Part shown: positions 22,648 to 35,545 of the stretch, in pieces
How positions within the stretch are numbered: position 1 is the first letter of the stretch
Layout of the letters: each line of letters begins with the position of its first letter
Source: Clonostachys chloroleuca
Lineage: Eukaryota > Ascomycota > Sordariomycetes > Hypocreales > Bionectriaceae
Assembly: GCA_037952775.1 (NCBI GenBank)
Contig: JBANAY010000003.1
Coordinates: 1,612,001 to 1,676,000 of the forward strand
Length of the DNA: 64,000 bases
Direction: 5' to 3'
The notes under the pieces: model-generated
The model's input: the letters and a program-made list of their open reading frames with translations, nothing else
What the model was told of the DNA's origin: nothing
The model's database searches: none
Made by a program: the position numbers and the translations under genes

Positions 22648-25600
22648 ATGCCGAGCGAGATGGAGAGTCCCAATATACGAACGAAGAAACAGATAGATAT
22701 CAGTACCAGGGATTATCGCCACGGCCGCGGAATGCTTCCGGGCCCCCGGTACCACCAAAGACATGAAAAATGTATTGATTAAGTTACTGTACTTTATAAT
22801 TATGAAAAAAAAAAGGAGAAAATGGAAAGAAAAACTAAATATATGTATTGTATGATTATGGCGTATGCCTTGCTAAATTTCGTTGTTCCTATGTAAACGC
22901 TTGCTCTACCTCCTTCTAGAAGTGAATGTGAGTCTCAGTGACCAGATAGAAGCACAACACAGTGACAGCTTAAAAGGTAGGATGAGTGTGAGCCCATTCA
23001 GTCAAGTAAACGAAAGCCAGGGGTCTTTGTTTTCGGGGAAGGGCACGTTTTCGGCATCTGTGAACTGCAGCACCCAGGTGGTTAGCTTCATATCCAAGCT
23101 TCTACTAGGCTTGCGACTGTCGAGCCTCTCTGCCCGGGCTCAAAAAGGGGGACTCTCGGTTAACAAGATAAATCCTGTTTAAATTTACGAGCTTTATGTA
23201 GTATACATTGAGATAACATGTGATCCACTCAACGGAAAGCATGCAGGTATACGGAATCCCCATCGAGCATCAAGGCAGCCCCCTCCTCTTTCCTGGGGTA
23301 AGCGAGGCCTGGATTATCAGGGCAAGGATAGTCGGTTTGCCGACCAACAACTACGTATTGGCCGAACAGAACGGCGCGCTGGCCTCCGGCGAGGAGATAT
23401 ATATGATTTAATTTCTCCGCTACCGCCACTTTTTCTTTCTATTTAGCCATGTTCTTGAGAACCTTGGCCGGAGATCAGTAATACCGATATGACACGTCGG
23501 TCCGGCAGAGGTGCGGAGCTGTGATCCCACCATTGTGCCGGAATCAGCTGGCTGTCGACATGGGGTGAGTCACTAATGTAACCTATTCACGGCCATCATT
23601 CCTAAAGAGGCTCCTATGTCGCAAGGCAGTTTCCTAACTTCGTGTCCGCTCATGCAACCGAAATTCTCGGCCAGACTTTGGACCGATGAAGCCGGTTCGC
23701 ATCACTGGGGCGTCGACCTTTCACAGCACCGCGGCCGTGTCCACGGCACGCTACATGACCCATCACTTTGCAGGACAACCAGGCTACCCCGCGTTACGCT
23801 GGCAGGCCTGGTCCTATCGGAGATGAGAATCACTTCATGGTCTGCCAGCAATGACGGTCCACTACCGCTGGTAGGTCTAAGAGGAATAGACTGTCTACCT
23901 TGGTATACGGCTCCGGTCAGTCACACTGCATTCGCATCGAACTCGGGATTTCATGTGATTATCAATCATAAGGTAAGCTGAAGAGAGAAATTTAATGCAA
24001 CAGCCCCAGTCAATGGTATGTTTCTCGCGCGTGATACTAGGGGTCTCTAGAATTGAACAACTGAGCACTCTGTACTTATTAAGACAGAACTTGCCACTGA
24101 CCACATCGGACTAGCTATGCAAGACGTCTAGATATTATTTGAATTGAACCTTATCCTGGACGTGACAACGAGATAGATGGACCGCCGCACCTCAGAAACA
24201 AGGGCTTTACGGCAACTCTCATACGTTTTCTCCATCTTTGCATGAAAAGCATTTTCTTTGAAGATATTTCGCAGCACCCAGATATCGCTACCTATGCAAC
24301 AGTAGCAAATTACGCCTCCGAATCCATCATTCATTTTATTCCAGTCTCAGACCATTGAGTCATGACTTCGAAAAGTTATTTTTATCCCTTTTACGGTTAA
24401 TAGATGTAATGTGGACGTCATCCCCCCCAATGGCAAGGAGGTCGTACTATAAGACTTAGGTTATTAATTTTTTTACAAACTTGGATGGTTTTGAATCTAC
24501 AACATGAATACCTTTATATTTTTCTTGGCCCACCAAAATGAGCCGTGAGATCTACACCTTACCTAGGTAGATTATAAACATTTCCTAAGACATCACTTCT
24601 TCCCTTCCTTTCTTCTTACTGACTACTTTTTATCCCTCTTATGTTAACTTTGTTATGCATTATGTGTAAGTAACAAAATCAGGCCTCATTCATATGATTT
24701 TGGCCAAAATGATCAACACAAGAAGCATGTCCAAGAACTTTCTGGAGGCAGGAGGTTCTTGTACTGATTGCCTCTCAAATTTTGTAACCCATTCTACGGG
24801 CTGTCTAGTTGGACACAAGACCAAGCTCTCATCCTTCTAACACTATGAGAACTCGCCCCGTGTATTTTTGAAGTCCAAGTAGGGATTTAGCTCCCTAGCC
24901 GCTGCATGTCGGACTTTTTGAAATTTACACGTTCGGTTGGTCAGTGCCGTCGATGAGGATAGATTGGATGATGGTAAACAGGAAGAGAAAAGACGCCTGC
25001 TGACTCAAGAGTCATATCATGAACTGCTGCTATTTTGTAGGAATGGTGCAAGAGCTTGGGGCATTTCGCTAACATCACATTCTCTTCCCACAGGTTTAAT
25101 TACAATGCTCATTCCTTCCCAGCCCTCCGTTCCACATCGATTCTACACGGGCTATCGTTTTGATCGATTTTTGCCCCGCTTGTTCCCGGTGCAAGATAAG
25201 TTCGGGATGTAACAAATGCAATAGCTGACAGCCAAACTAGGGGAAAACAGCATGCCCGAGTTCATTGCTGGAGGCTTTGTCATGGATGTCACTGGGTTCT
25301 TTCGGCGTCTTCAAACGGACGTGCTTGGCATCAGATACCATTGAGACAGGCTTGAGGCAAGACGTCCCCGATATCGTTAGAATAAACTCAAAGAATTGTA
25401 TCTAAATCAGAAGAGTGGCTACTAGATTATATGGGAGCTCCATAATACAACTTTAATCAAACTCGCATCTTTATAACCCAGGTACAGACACGCACTTTCT
25501 TCGCCTGCCCTTGAAATTGGCCGGTATCTTCTATTTGGACACTAAAAAACTACATGCACCAACCTAGATGGTGGAAAGCTAGTTTTTCAGACCATGTTTC

Positions 25601-28600
25601 GGTCACGAGCACGATACATCTGGTGTACTTATCTAAATACTATTTTTCGAACGACCTGCAACTATTGGTTAGAGACAATGATAGTAATATTCAGCCCCCA
25701 AACATACACAAAGCTAGATGTCACCGGGGAGCCCGTGGGAGGCATATTGGGGAGAATCAACTTCTTAGACTTGTTGGAGAGTTTTTGCATGATGTTGAAA
25801 GCCTCTTAAGCTAAGGAATGAGCAGGATACTCAAGAGCTTAGGATTGGAGCAGCTGCAACTATAGTTATGAGGCTGCAGTGAGCTCATGAATCTTTCTAT
25901 CCACTCTAGAAGAAATAGTAGTCAGAATCAAAATTCCGCTGTTGATATGGGTGGAGGAGATGATGTGGTGAAGTGATGTGGTGGATGCATCTCTAGGGGA
26001 TTTTACTGCCGTTCAGGAAATTCGAGAACCCAGCAACCAAAAGTGATTTAAGCGATACTATCCAGAACATGTGTTACTCATTGTTACAATTCCAACGACG
26101 TATCATAGCTTATTATATTCCTTTCTCTATGAAACGACAACACCAAAATCTGGGCTTTACGGTTAAGATGCTATTCAGGTATCACCGCCAGCGCAACCCC
26201 TTACAAGAAAATGGCAAGACTGGAGCTGAATTGGGTTATATCCAAGCCAACTCATATTCCTGCTGACATAGTTGCTACCTCAACAGGGTTTGGTATCTGG
26301 GAGCTAATTGGGTACAAGGTTGCGTCGTAGGCGGGGATTGGGTCCAAGGGTGAGAACATCTGGGCCGTGTACTTGAATTATAAATCCTTCTGTCTTGATC
26401 TTCCGGTGGAATATTGTGATACTCCAAGCTAACGAGTGTTGAGAAGATGCTCCAGGTAGGAGAGGTGAGCATGCCGTCCATAACAGCCTCCATATCAAAC
26501 TTCCCGACCCATTCCTTCTCCTTTAGAATAGCATTTCCAGCCTCAACATGCCCAGTACGGAAATACTCAAAGAGTTCTGCATCCCGATGGCAATGGGGGA
26601 TGAACTCTTGATTATCTCCAAGAACAAATGCCCCGTGAAATGACCTGTAATGGTTGCTGCGCTATTTGCCCTGCGTCTTGTGACTCGTAGGTTGATAAGA
26701 GCCTAATTGGCCAGTTTGGGGGGTGGTGGGCGCGTCTGGCAAGACTCATAAACGTAGATGGTTCCTTTTACATTTCCCCTCTCTGTTCCTTTTTTTTTCC
26801 TGGTGTTTCTTTTCTTTTTGTGCCTACTTCTCCTTCCTAAAGTACTTTTACCGTGCCTTCGTCGTCTGCCTCCGTATAATGAACCATCGCAAGCTTCAAA
26901 CAACTCACTCAAAATATCGACTCTCTTGGATGGATGGTACCATCGTATCCCTTTCCTGTACCGAAGATCACGGAGTTGAAACCTCCTGGGATGTCTTATG
27001 CCAATTGTCTAGGTCTTTTCTTTATCTATGCTCTCATTCATCAGTCCGCCGCTGTGTTGCTGTTGCTAAAGCTCCTCCCTACAGGGCCATTTCTTGCTAA
27101 TTCGCTAACTTTTCAATATTAGAGGTCGGTTCTACTATTGGTTCTTCTTGCCACCACATCCGGTATCAAAACTTTTACTTCTACTCATCCCAGAGAAGCT
27201 ACCCAGCTACGGGGTTACATATATCAAGTCCGAACAAGGCGGTTTCGCCTCCAACGACCCTATCATCTTATCAGCACCTAAGATCCGTCTTATAGCGTGC
27301 GGAACTGTGTGTCAAGTGTTTCTGAGGAGGATATTCTTGCCCGTAGTGAGGTTGCTGGTATGATCTATTTCTGTAACCTGCAGAAGAAGTATGATGGCTT
27401 CTTACGCGCGGCACAGCTCCTGATTTTCGCAGAATCCTTCGATACTGTGATTGACAAGGGTTTACAGTTGCTCAAGTCCAATATACCCACGCATATGGTA
27501 CCGATTGTCTCCAGATCTGTGACTTGCTCTAAAGGGTGGTATGTCCAGCAATTACCTACTTGTATACTTATCATAATACAAAAGAAATGTTGCAAATAAT
27601 CGGTTTCCAAAATGAATTCGAAACCATGAAACGATACTCCTTCCACCATAGCATTGTTGCGCTAGTTAGTTTACGCAGCCGAAATTTCGGTCGGGAAGAG
27701 CCGAACTCATACTGTTAACCCGTCTCACATAACGTCAGTGAATTAATGCACATGATTCTACCAAAAAAGACGGTGTCCCAATGTCTATAGATAAGAACGA
27801 TAAAATCATTGAGGAAAAGAAACCCATTGATTAGCACTCTCTCATTGCAATAATCATGGCCGTCAATTGTCAAGCAGCTCACTCTGAATACCAATTCCGC
27901 CATTGATCGCGATGCTCTAGTGAATCATTTGAAATCCCATGGAAAATGTGAATTTATCATGTTAGCGAGACCTTTTGACTAGCATATGTTGAAAGAAAGG
28001 CCTGTATACACAATATGCCTGTTCTTATTAGAACTCGATGAATTGTGATCTCACATAGCCCTAGAATATCTTGTTGGTTTTAGGATTTCATGCTTCAAAA
28101 AACGTTTACTTTTGGAACTTAATGGCTTTTGCCAAGGTCTTGCATCAGTCCATGGGTAGTTAAATATCCATGGACGTGGCTGGTCATGGATGGCACGGCA
28201 CGGTACTCATCGCCTGGCCGGGCATTTCCTTTTGGAGCTGGGACCAACAAGGCTGTGGCCGATGACCGTCCGAGATTCCAGATTTCTTGGCCCTGCTACT
28301 GCTAGCATGGAGAAGGGTGTTGCTTGTAATAAGCACCATTGTATCGTGGATCATCAGTTCACCTTGAGCTACCCTGAGCAGGCCTGTGCATGGCTGTGAT
28401 GAAGTTGAGCTGAGATCTTAGTATTGATATAATCAGTGACATTGGACTGCCTAGACCTGAGAGAGACATAGGAGAGATTGGGAATGACTGCACAATTTTA
28501 CGGCTCCGTCGCCCTCCTGCACGCCCTTCTTATATGCCCACTTCTCCACAAGCTAGAATCAACACTTAGCTAGTGGAGAGATGTTGAGGGACGGGAGCAT

Positions 28601-29681
28601 TTTCTGATAAATAAGAACGACATCGAAGTTGCCCGAATGCGCGCGTCGGCATCTTCCTGTCTCGGAAAGTTGGGCGACACTAAGATTAGGCAGTGAGTTT
28701 TGCGCTTATCGGTGGAAAAGAAGCTGCAGCTGCAAGGGAAAATGGGCTTCCAGCCAGCCCAAACCGTAAAAGGACTTTGAGATCTCGGCATCTTACCGTT
28801 TTGGTCTTGTTATATCCCGAGTTACCTACCATAATGGGTCTTTGAGAATTGAAAGCCAACATGGCAAACCCATCATCATGATTAGCGCCGTCGCTAGCAA
28901 CATACTGCAACGGGCCAAAATGCCTTTCTGGTTATGCGGCAGGTGAGTTGTCCGTGAGTGGTTCCCGGCCATGTGCAAACTCGGCGGCATCCCAGTTTGG
29001 CTGAATACTGCGACGCGACCAACATTGAATGCAAAGGGGCCTGGATAGATGGATAATAAATGAACTGCATGTCGTTCCTCTGCCGCAAACCGGCCAATCA
29101 GCCAGCCCTAATGTGCGAGCCGTGCTTCAGGGCTTGGCATCCGTCGCGGGCAAATCGAAGCCATCTCCCAGTGGCCACCAGATTGGCCTCCCCCGGCAGC
29201 TGAGTCTTCTGGAACACACTGAAACGGCCGGGCCCTGTGTTTGAGGTAAAGTGGGTGGCAGTCCAGCACGGCGTCCGAGGGCTACGCCGCGTGAGATGTC
29301 CCATCCCAGTTTGGGCCTACAAGGATGTGATGCTTGCTCTGCCCTGTCCACCAGAGACCGGCCGGATTACGTGAGGCGCCACGCCCGGCGTCTCAGCCAG
29401 GATGGATTGGATCGTGGCGGGATTCGATCTACGTCAATCACGGTTTATATTGCCTGGCCGAGCGTTGGCTCGATTTCCGGCCATCCTCCATGCTTCCCGC
29501 AGCTGCTCGTACATGCAACGTTGGCCGCTGGGGCGGGACTTGAATCTCAGTCTGAATGCTTATGTGTGGAGAAACTGGAAAGGCATAACATGTACAGAGT
29601 AAGTGTTGAATCAAGACCACACGCTCACCTCATTTATTCCTTCTCTTCCCTCCATCGCCAGTCAACCAGCAAGATACTGTG
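22648..29681. other. 7-kb gene-poor, AT-rich stretch
   Basis: No intact gene recognised. 23.2-24.0 kb is a less AT-rich island with two short frames (23220-23411, 23616-23981) of unknown origin. 24.0-28.9 kb is AT-rich with dense stops and contains the relic at 26381-26643. 28.9-29.6 kb is GC-richer and lies directly before the 2EXR gene, so it probably holds that gene's promoter or leader. No terminal repeats of a transposon were identified by eye. Confidence 0.5.
26381..26643 (-). pseudogene. Fragment of an unidentified protein-coding gene
   Basis: The minus strand carries about 88 codons with protein-like composition, including residues GAFVLGDNQEFIPHC, LFEYFRTGHVEAGNAILK and AVMDGMLTSPTWSIFSTLVS. 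Upstream in frame there is a stop within 45 bases, and there is no plausible start. Downstream the sense-like reading moves to another frame (TEGFIIQVHGPDVLTLGPNP) and then stops at about 26304. This looks like the remains of a gene or one exon of a decayed gene. I do not recognise the family. Confidence 0.4.
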
Positions 29682-30797
29682 ATGATGGGATCGGAAACCT
29701 ACAAACCTCGGTTCGACACTCTGAATGCGGCCTACTTTGCTCCCGCGGCCAGCTCCTCCTCCAAGGCTCCGTCCTCACCAAAGCGTCTAGACACATTCCA
29801 CAAGTTCCCATGTCTCCCCGCCGAGCTGCGGCTCCGGATCTTGGAGATGGAACATCCCCAGAAACGCCGCCAGCTCATCACTGTAACACTCAAAGACGAC
29901 TACAGGTTCAAGTGCAAAGCCACCAGGGAGTCACTCGAGTCAAGCCTATACCAGAACCTGAACCATCTCGGCAACCCAGTCAGTGGTATCAAGTACCGCA
30001 TGCTTCTGCACCAACGAGCGTATTTCAGCCCCCTGCTGAGGGTGAACCGGGAGTCAAGGCAGGCCACCCTTCGGCATTACCGACTCCACATCCCGTTGCG
30101 CGCCGGGACTGGGAAACGTTCAGGCCCACTGCTCTATCTGAACCCGGAGTGCGATATCCTCTACCTGCAGGCCTTCAAGGTATGCGGGTCGACCCTGGTG
30201 GGCTTCCTTCATGATCTGAGGGCGTATGATGAATGGAATATCGGGCTGCGCAACCTGGCTCTCAACAGCCACTTCCAGGAAAACCTGGGTTTGCTGCGCT
30301 CAATAAAGCCGGGCAATCTACAGCGGGTAGAGGTTGCCTCATTTCTCGAGACTCTCATTAATCTACGCCAGCTCTGGTTCGTCTATCTCCTTGAGGATGC
30401 AAATCGTAAAAGGACGCGGAGTTCCTACATGACCGGTGACGTTGAGACCGGGATCAACCATAGCGTGCCCATCTTCTCGGAGAGCTCCATGTTCGAGTTC
30501 TTCTCCGCCGATCCCCGCTCCGTCCAGGCGGATTTAAAAACGATCAAGTTCTCTGGTGCAGATCCCCGGCTCCCAATGCACCGCTGGATGAAAATGGAGA
30601 GGAGGTTCTGTGGATTTTCGGACGATTCCTACAATTTCTCGACGCTACGAAGGGAAGTGTCGTTCATACTTGCGGTGGACGCTACGGAAGAGCATGAGGT
30701 TTGCATGACAAAAGGTCACGACATTTGCCAGGCGCGGGTGATACGGGACACAAAGTCCATGGACCGATATCTAGAGAGGAGAGGGAGTCCCTCCTGA
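29682..30797 (+). CDS. 2EXR domain protein
   Basis: Intronless, 371 residues from the ATG at 29682; a second ATG follows directly and either could be used. After a Ser/Ala/Pro-rich leader (about residues 18-34) comes FHKFPCLPAELRLRILEME, the first conserved EXR motif of the fungal 2EXR domain. Further on, SPLLRVNRESRQATLRHY holds the second EXR. The rest of the domain (LYLNPECDILYL) follows, and the C-terminal half is a mixed helical region without other motifs. 2EXR proteins are abundant, fast-evolving and uncharacterised in filamentous ascomycetes. No signal peptide or membrane segment. Confidence 0.88.
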   Translation: MMGSETYKPRFDTLNAAYFAPAASSSSKAPSSPKRLDTFHKFPCLPAELRLRILEMEHPQKRRQLITVTLKDDYRFKCKATRESLESSLYQNLNHLGNPVSGIKYRMLLHQRAYFSPLLRVNRESRQATLRHYRLHIPLRAGTGKRSGPLLYLNPECDILYLQAFKVCGSTLVGFLHDLRAYDEWNIGLRNLALNSHFQENLGLLRSIKPGNLQRVEVASFLETLINLRQLWFVYLLEDANRKRTRSSYMTGDVETGINHSVPIFSESSMFEFFSADPRSVQADLKTIKFSGADPRLPMHRWMKMERRFCGFSDDSYNFSTLRREVSFILAVDATEEHEVCMTKGHDICQARVIRDTKSMDRYLERRGSPS

Positions 30798-32601
30798 GAT
30801 TGGTTAAGCGTGAAGAGCAGTCGCAGGGCAAAGCATCAGCTGCAGGCTTCTGGGTGCTCCCACAAGATGTCTTTGATGTTGAGATGGTTGGGAGGCCAAA
30901 CGGCGGGTTTACTTGCGACTTGTCCAGCCACTCGCCTGCATTGGGACTCTTCCGACTATAGAAGGAATTCGGATCATAGAAAATTAACACAGACCAAAGC
31001 CAAACTACATAATTCGTCAATTGGTACATAACGGCTAGTCTTGTCGGTTAGTTGGTGTCAATGGTTATAGAACACAAATGCATCTGCATTATCAACCGTA
31101 TCGGGAGTTCACCGATGTAATATGGAGTTGATGTCGCCATTTAGGCATCAACAAATAATCCCTGATGCTCGTATCAGAAGTGGAACAGTGCCGATCCTAG
31201 CAACGAGGGTAGGGTAGGATTGTTCTCCCAGGCTGCATATCATCCATCTCCTACACGTTACAACCAATGCCGAGATTTTGAGGATGATGCCACCATGTAC
31301 AAGCCAACTCCGCCCTCAGGCCAGCGCTCTATTGCATTTATTACCATATTCCGTCCTTCCGGCAGGAACCCATTTAGTCTTTTCGATGAGGGATGGCTTA
31401 CTGCCTGCCTACGCTACCATCATTCTGCGCCAAGAGAGAAGCAGGGATAATAGTCGGCAACTACACAAGCCGGATCAACGATAATTATGGGCCATAGGAC
31501 CTATAATTGCAGCTTAATTATTGATTGGCTTGTATCCGGAATCGTCGAAACATATCACAGTAGTATAGGATAGTCTTTTCTTTGCAAAGTGCAGAGTTCC
31601 GCTGAGACCTTCTTCACAAACCCTGTCGCACATCGCCTGTTTCTCGGTCCCGTCCACTTCCATGGGGTGATGACCCGGTCCCTGTCCAAGAAGGTTTCTG
31701 TTCCTTTCGCCAGGCAATTACCAAAGTCCCCAAAGACTCCGCCATGGCAACTTTCGATAGTACTTTGGTCGCGGGTTGGGGGTAGTGTAGGCAAGGCTCA
31801 ATTAGCCAGCCCTGCTGCCCAGGAGCGATGTGAAACACTTTTTTTTTTTTTTGCCGTCCGGGACCGAATCATGGCCGGCCTTGATTACACCAACTCAAAG
31901 CCTCTTTGATTGAGCAGTGTGCTGGAGACAACGTTGGCGACGCGTGAGTTGCTTAGTGGAAGGATGTGGGGTCAGCATGTTATGAGATACTTGGCATCGT
32001 ACCTGAACTGTGTGCAAGGCAGTGTACATACTAACAGCCACGGAATCTACCGTGCTGCAGGCATTTAGTTCGAGAGAGTATCTCATTCGCGGATTGTCGC
32101 CCCAATCGCACCAATATGTGCCATGGGTCCTGCCGATGTTTCGAGTTCTTTCTCTCGGCATCGATCTCTGAAATCATTTCTATTTGATTCACGCTATTCA
32201 CCTACAGCCTGGAGCCGGCTGCCATTGGGTTGACTTGATGTCGCCACCTGCCAGACCCCTGCCGCCTAGAATGCTCAACATTAGTTGCCATGTATCAGCC
32301 CTAAAAGTCGCCGTTCCAGGTGTCGCTGCCGCTGGAACCGGCCGGCTGCAGTAGCGGCGGTGCCCCTCCAACTTCCCCAACAGTCCACTCAATCTTGCGT
32401 GTCCGTCTCCAATGGAGCGGCAGCTGTGTGATGCCAGTAAATGCCCACGAGGGATGGATTTGTGTACCATTGGGTGAAGAGATTGCAGTGTCAATCCATT
32501 CACCAACTCTCCCATCGCCTATTCCCTCGCCACCAAAGCCTCATCTCGGCCGTTGAGCTTACGCATCTCCATTTGACCCTCAACAAAAAGCTCCAGCTAC
32601 T
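30798..32601. other. 1.8-kb intergenic region
   Basis: No supported gene. A T-run lies at about 31840-31852. The last 400 bp are CT-rich and likely contain the promoter and leader of the cytidylyltransferase gene. Confidence 0.5.
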
Positions 32602-34245
32602 ATGACTTCATCGGAGGAGGGGCAGCTTCTGGGCGACCCCGCGCCAGAACTTCTTGAGGGCCGCATCTGGGTCGACGGGTGCTTTGACTTCTTCCATCAC
32701 GGTATGTCTCGCATCGCCTCTCCAGCTGTCGACTACCGCTCTCTAGCCAATCCACGAGCACTACCCCTATTGTCTCCTTGAGCTGACTCGACGCGTCTCC
32801 CAGGCCATGCCGGCGCCATCGTCCAAGCTCGCCAGCTCGGCGACGAGCTCTACGCCGGCGTTCACTCTGACGAGGCCATCCTCGCCAACAAGGGCCCAAC
32901 CGTCATGACACTCGACGAGCGGTACGCAGTAACCCCCTAATTTGCATCACACATGCCAGACTCGCCCTCCCCGCCTCTTCTCTCCGTCTCAGCTAATCCC
33001 CTTGGAAGAATTGCCGCGACCGACGCCTGCCGCTGGGTCACCCGCTCCATCGCCAATGCCCCCTACGTCACCCACCTCGAGTTCATATCCCACTACGGCT
33101 GCAAGTACGTCGTCCACGGCGACGACATCACCTCCGACAGCGACGGCAACGACTGCTACCGCTTCGTCAAGGCCGCCGGCCGCTTCAAGGTCGTCAAGCG
33201 CTCCCCCGGCATCTCCACCACCGACCTCGTCGGCCGCATGCTGCTCTGCACCAAGACCCATTTCATCCACGACCTCGACCGCGTCCTCGCCGGCGAAGAG
33301 GGGGCCGGGGATGCTGACGAGCGCAAGGCGAACGGCAAGGCCATGCTGGATCGTATGCGGCTGTACGCCACCGACGAGACGGCTAAGGCACCTGGGGCTG
33401 ACGTCTGGGTCTGGTCGCAGTCTGCCGACGGCAAGGACCAGTTCAAGAATATCATCGCCGGCACAGGTCTGAGGGCTCACCCGGGGCCTCTCGTCCAGCC
33501 AGGAGGCCCTCAGACTGGTCAACGGGTCATCTACGTGGATGGAGGCTTTGATCTCTTCTCGAGTGGCCACATTGAGTTTCTGAGACAGGTGGTGGTCACT
33601 GAGGAGGAGCACGCGCGGCAGCATGGCTGGTTCGAGCAGGAGTCCATCGACGCCCGCAAGGCCAGCAACAATGGCAAGGATTACTCGCCCACCTTTGTCG
33701 TCGTCGGTGTGCACTCCGACGAGGTGATCAACGAGTGGAAGGGAGTCAACTACCCCATCATGAACATCTTTGAGCGCGGTCTTTGCGTTTTGCAATGCAA
33801 GGTGAGTCTTTGCGCATGACCTATAGCCTATGGCCGGCTTCACGCTGATCCCCTTTGACTTGTTCCTCGTAATGTGTTGGCATTAACAACGAAGCAGTAC
33901 ATCCAAGGGGTCGTCTTTGGCGCTCCGTTCACGCCGACCGTTGACTTCCTCACCTCCCTCCCCACGGGCACCCCGGTTGCCGTCTACCACGGCCCGACAT
34001 CGTTTATGCAACTGACCTTTGACCCGTACACCGGTCCCAAGTCCCTGGGTATCTATCGAGAGATCGGCAACCACTCTTTCGCGCACGTCAACGCGGGCGA
34101 GATCGTGCATCGCATCATGAAGAGCCGGGATATGTACGAGGCGCGTCAGCGAGCCAAGGGAGTCAAGTCAGGGGTCGAAGCCGCAGCCAGGGAGCGGGAG
34201 ATTCTCGAAGAGGAGCAGCGAAAGAAGGAGGCCGAGAGAAGATAA
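32602..34245 (+). CDS. ECT1: Ethanolamine-phosphate cytidylyltransferase
   Basis: Rate-limiting enzyme of the CDP-ethanolamine branch of the Kennedy pathway: CTP + phosphoethanolamine to CDP-ethanolamine, for phosphatidylethanolamine. Four exons (32602-32701, 32804-32921, 33009-33801, 33898-34245) give 452 residues. Two nucleotidyltransferase folds lie in tandem, the hallmark of the Ect1/Pcyt2 family as opposed to choline cytidylyltransferase. The first has WVDGCFDFFHHGHAG with an intact HxGH motif split by intron 1, and SPGISTTDLVGRML for CTP binding. The second has YVDGGFDLFSSGHIEFL, with SSGH in place of HxGH, and YHGPTSF. The C-terminus is a charged helix (REREILEEEQRKKEAERR). Cytosolic or ER-associated by family. 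All frames are intact. Confidence 0.96.
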
Positions 34246-35545
34246 CGGCAATTGCTCAAGACACGCATGGAGCCTCTATATTCGGGGAAGGTCTTCAACA
34301 GGCCAAGTCAGATGATGACTATTTTTTCTTTCGTTGATTCTCTCAAAAGTTTCGCCACAGCTTAGCCCTGCTTTCTACAACATTGATGATGCTGGACGCC
34401 GGCCTGTGGCCACCTTGGCGTATTTTTAATCTTTGACGATCGCATAGCGCGCAAAAATCTTACAATTGGCTGAAATGAAGCTTCAGAATAGAAATTATTG
34501 ATTTTCTATCACTCAATAACCTTAAATGGTCGCGTGATAAGAATAAAAACAATTCTCCTTTTTGAGCCGACGATGAAGTAAGATTACTAAGGTTAACTCC
34601 TTTTTTTTTTTTTTTTTAATATCTTCAAGTCACTGTAACCATATTGGTCTTTTTACCTTTCTCTTCGCTTCGGCACAGAGATAATTTATTATCAATTGAC
34701 AAATAATAGCTCAAATTAATTTGATAATCGCCGAATACTTGCCTAATGGACGACAAGTATTCTTTGTTTTGCCGGGCAAGCTGAAGTCTCTAGGGTAGGC
34801 ACAGTCTAGGGCCACACGAACGATATCGGCCCCTCCCTGTTGCCAGCCGAGTTATTCCCAGCCCACATTCTGGAAAAGGGAAATCAGGAACATGCAGGGG
34901 GAAGGGTTATCATGGATCTTGGCGCCGACCGGCTGCCCGGAAAGTAGAGTTCTAGTTGGCAGGCCGTCCACTAAGCACTCAAAGCAACCCAATGATCACC
35001 ACATCATGGCAACTGATGGAACGTTGAATCGACAATCACGGTACAGATAGGGTAACACGCTGGCAAACACCACGTCAGTCACATTTTCGCCAAAATCAAA
35101 ATATAGGATATCGAATAGGCAACGCGAGTAGGCATATTCATGCCTTATCGTGACCCACGAGCCCAGCGCCCAGACTCGTGATAGTATTAGTCACTGGTCC
35201 GATTGTCGCCCGCCCTTTACTCCCTTTGACTTTTGACATTCTCGTGCGGTAGGGCGGGATATTGATTACCGGCCGCATGTTGCCGTATAAAAGCGCCATG
35301 GTGGCCGACCATACTCTCCACCGCCAATTGGCCTTGCCACTCGCGATCTGTGATTTTAGAGAAAGACTAGAATCCTAGATAGACTCTTTCTCTGCTCGAG
35401 CTGATCAACTCCGTGCCGCGTCATCCCGAGCTTGAGCCCACCATTGGTGTCTTTGTTTCCAAAAAATTGCTTCAAGGCGTAGTGTAGCCAGCCTCGGCCT
35501 CTTGCCAACCAATCCATCCCACGGTCAAAGTTTGACGCTGCCAAC
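34246..35545. other. 1.3-kb intergenic region with BCAT promoter
   Basis: Downstream of ECT1 there is an AT-rich stretch with an 18-nt T-run at about 34601-34618. The right half is the promoter of the aminotransferase gene. Confidence 0.55.
35286..35293 (+). promoter_or_regulatory. TATA box of the branched-chain aminotransferase gene
   Basis: TATAAAAG lies 253 bp before the ATG at 35546 and is followed within 30-50 bases by a CT-rich stretch suited to transcription start. Function is inferred from sequence and position only. Confidence 0.55.

Noticed and set aside
23220..23981. Two plus-strand frames in a less AT-rich island
   Set aside because: No recognisable domain, no splice logic joining them, no antisense alternative. 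Kept only as a note in the gene-poor stretch.
32942..33472. 176-codon Ser/Pro/Thr-rich plus-strand frame
   Set aside because: It is an alternative frame of ECT1 exon 3; composition bias comes from GC3-rich codons.
33000..33843. 284-codon minus-strand frame opposite ECT1
   Set aside because: It is the antisense shadow of a GC-rich coding exon; its residues show no motif, while the plus strand encodes a recognised enzyme.
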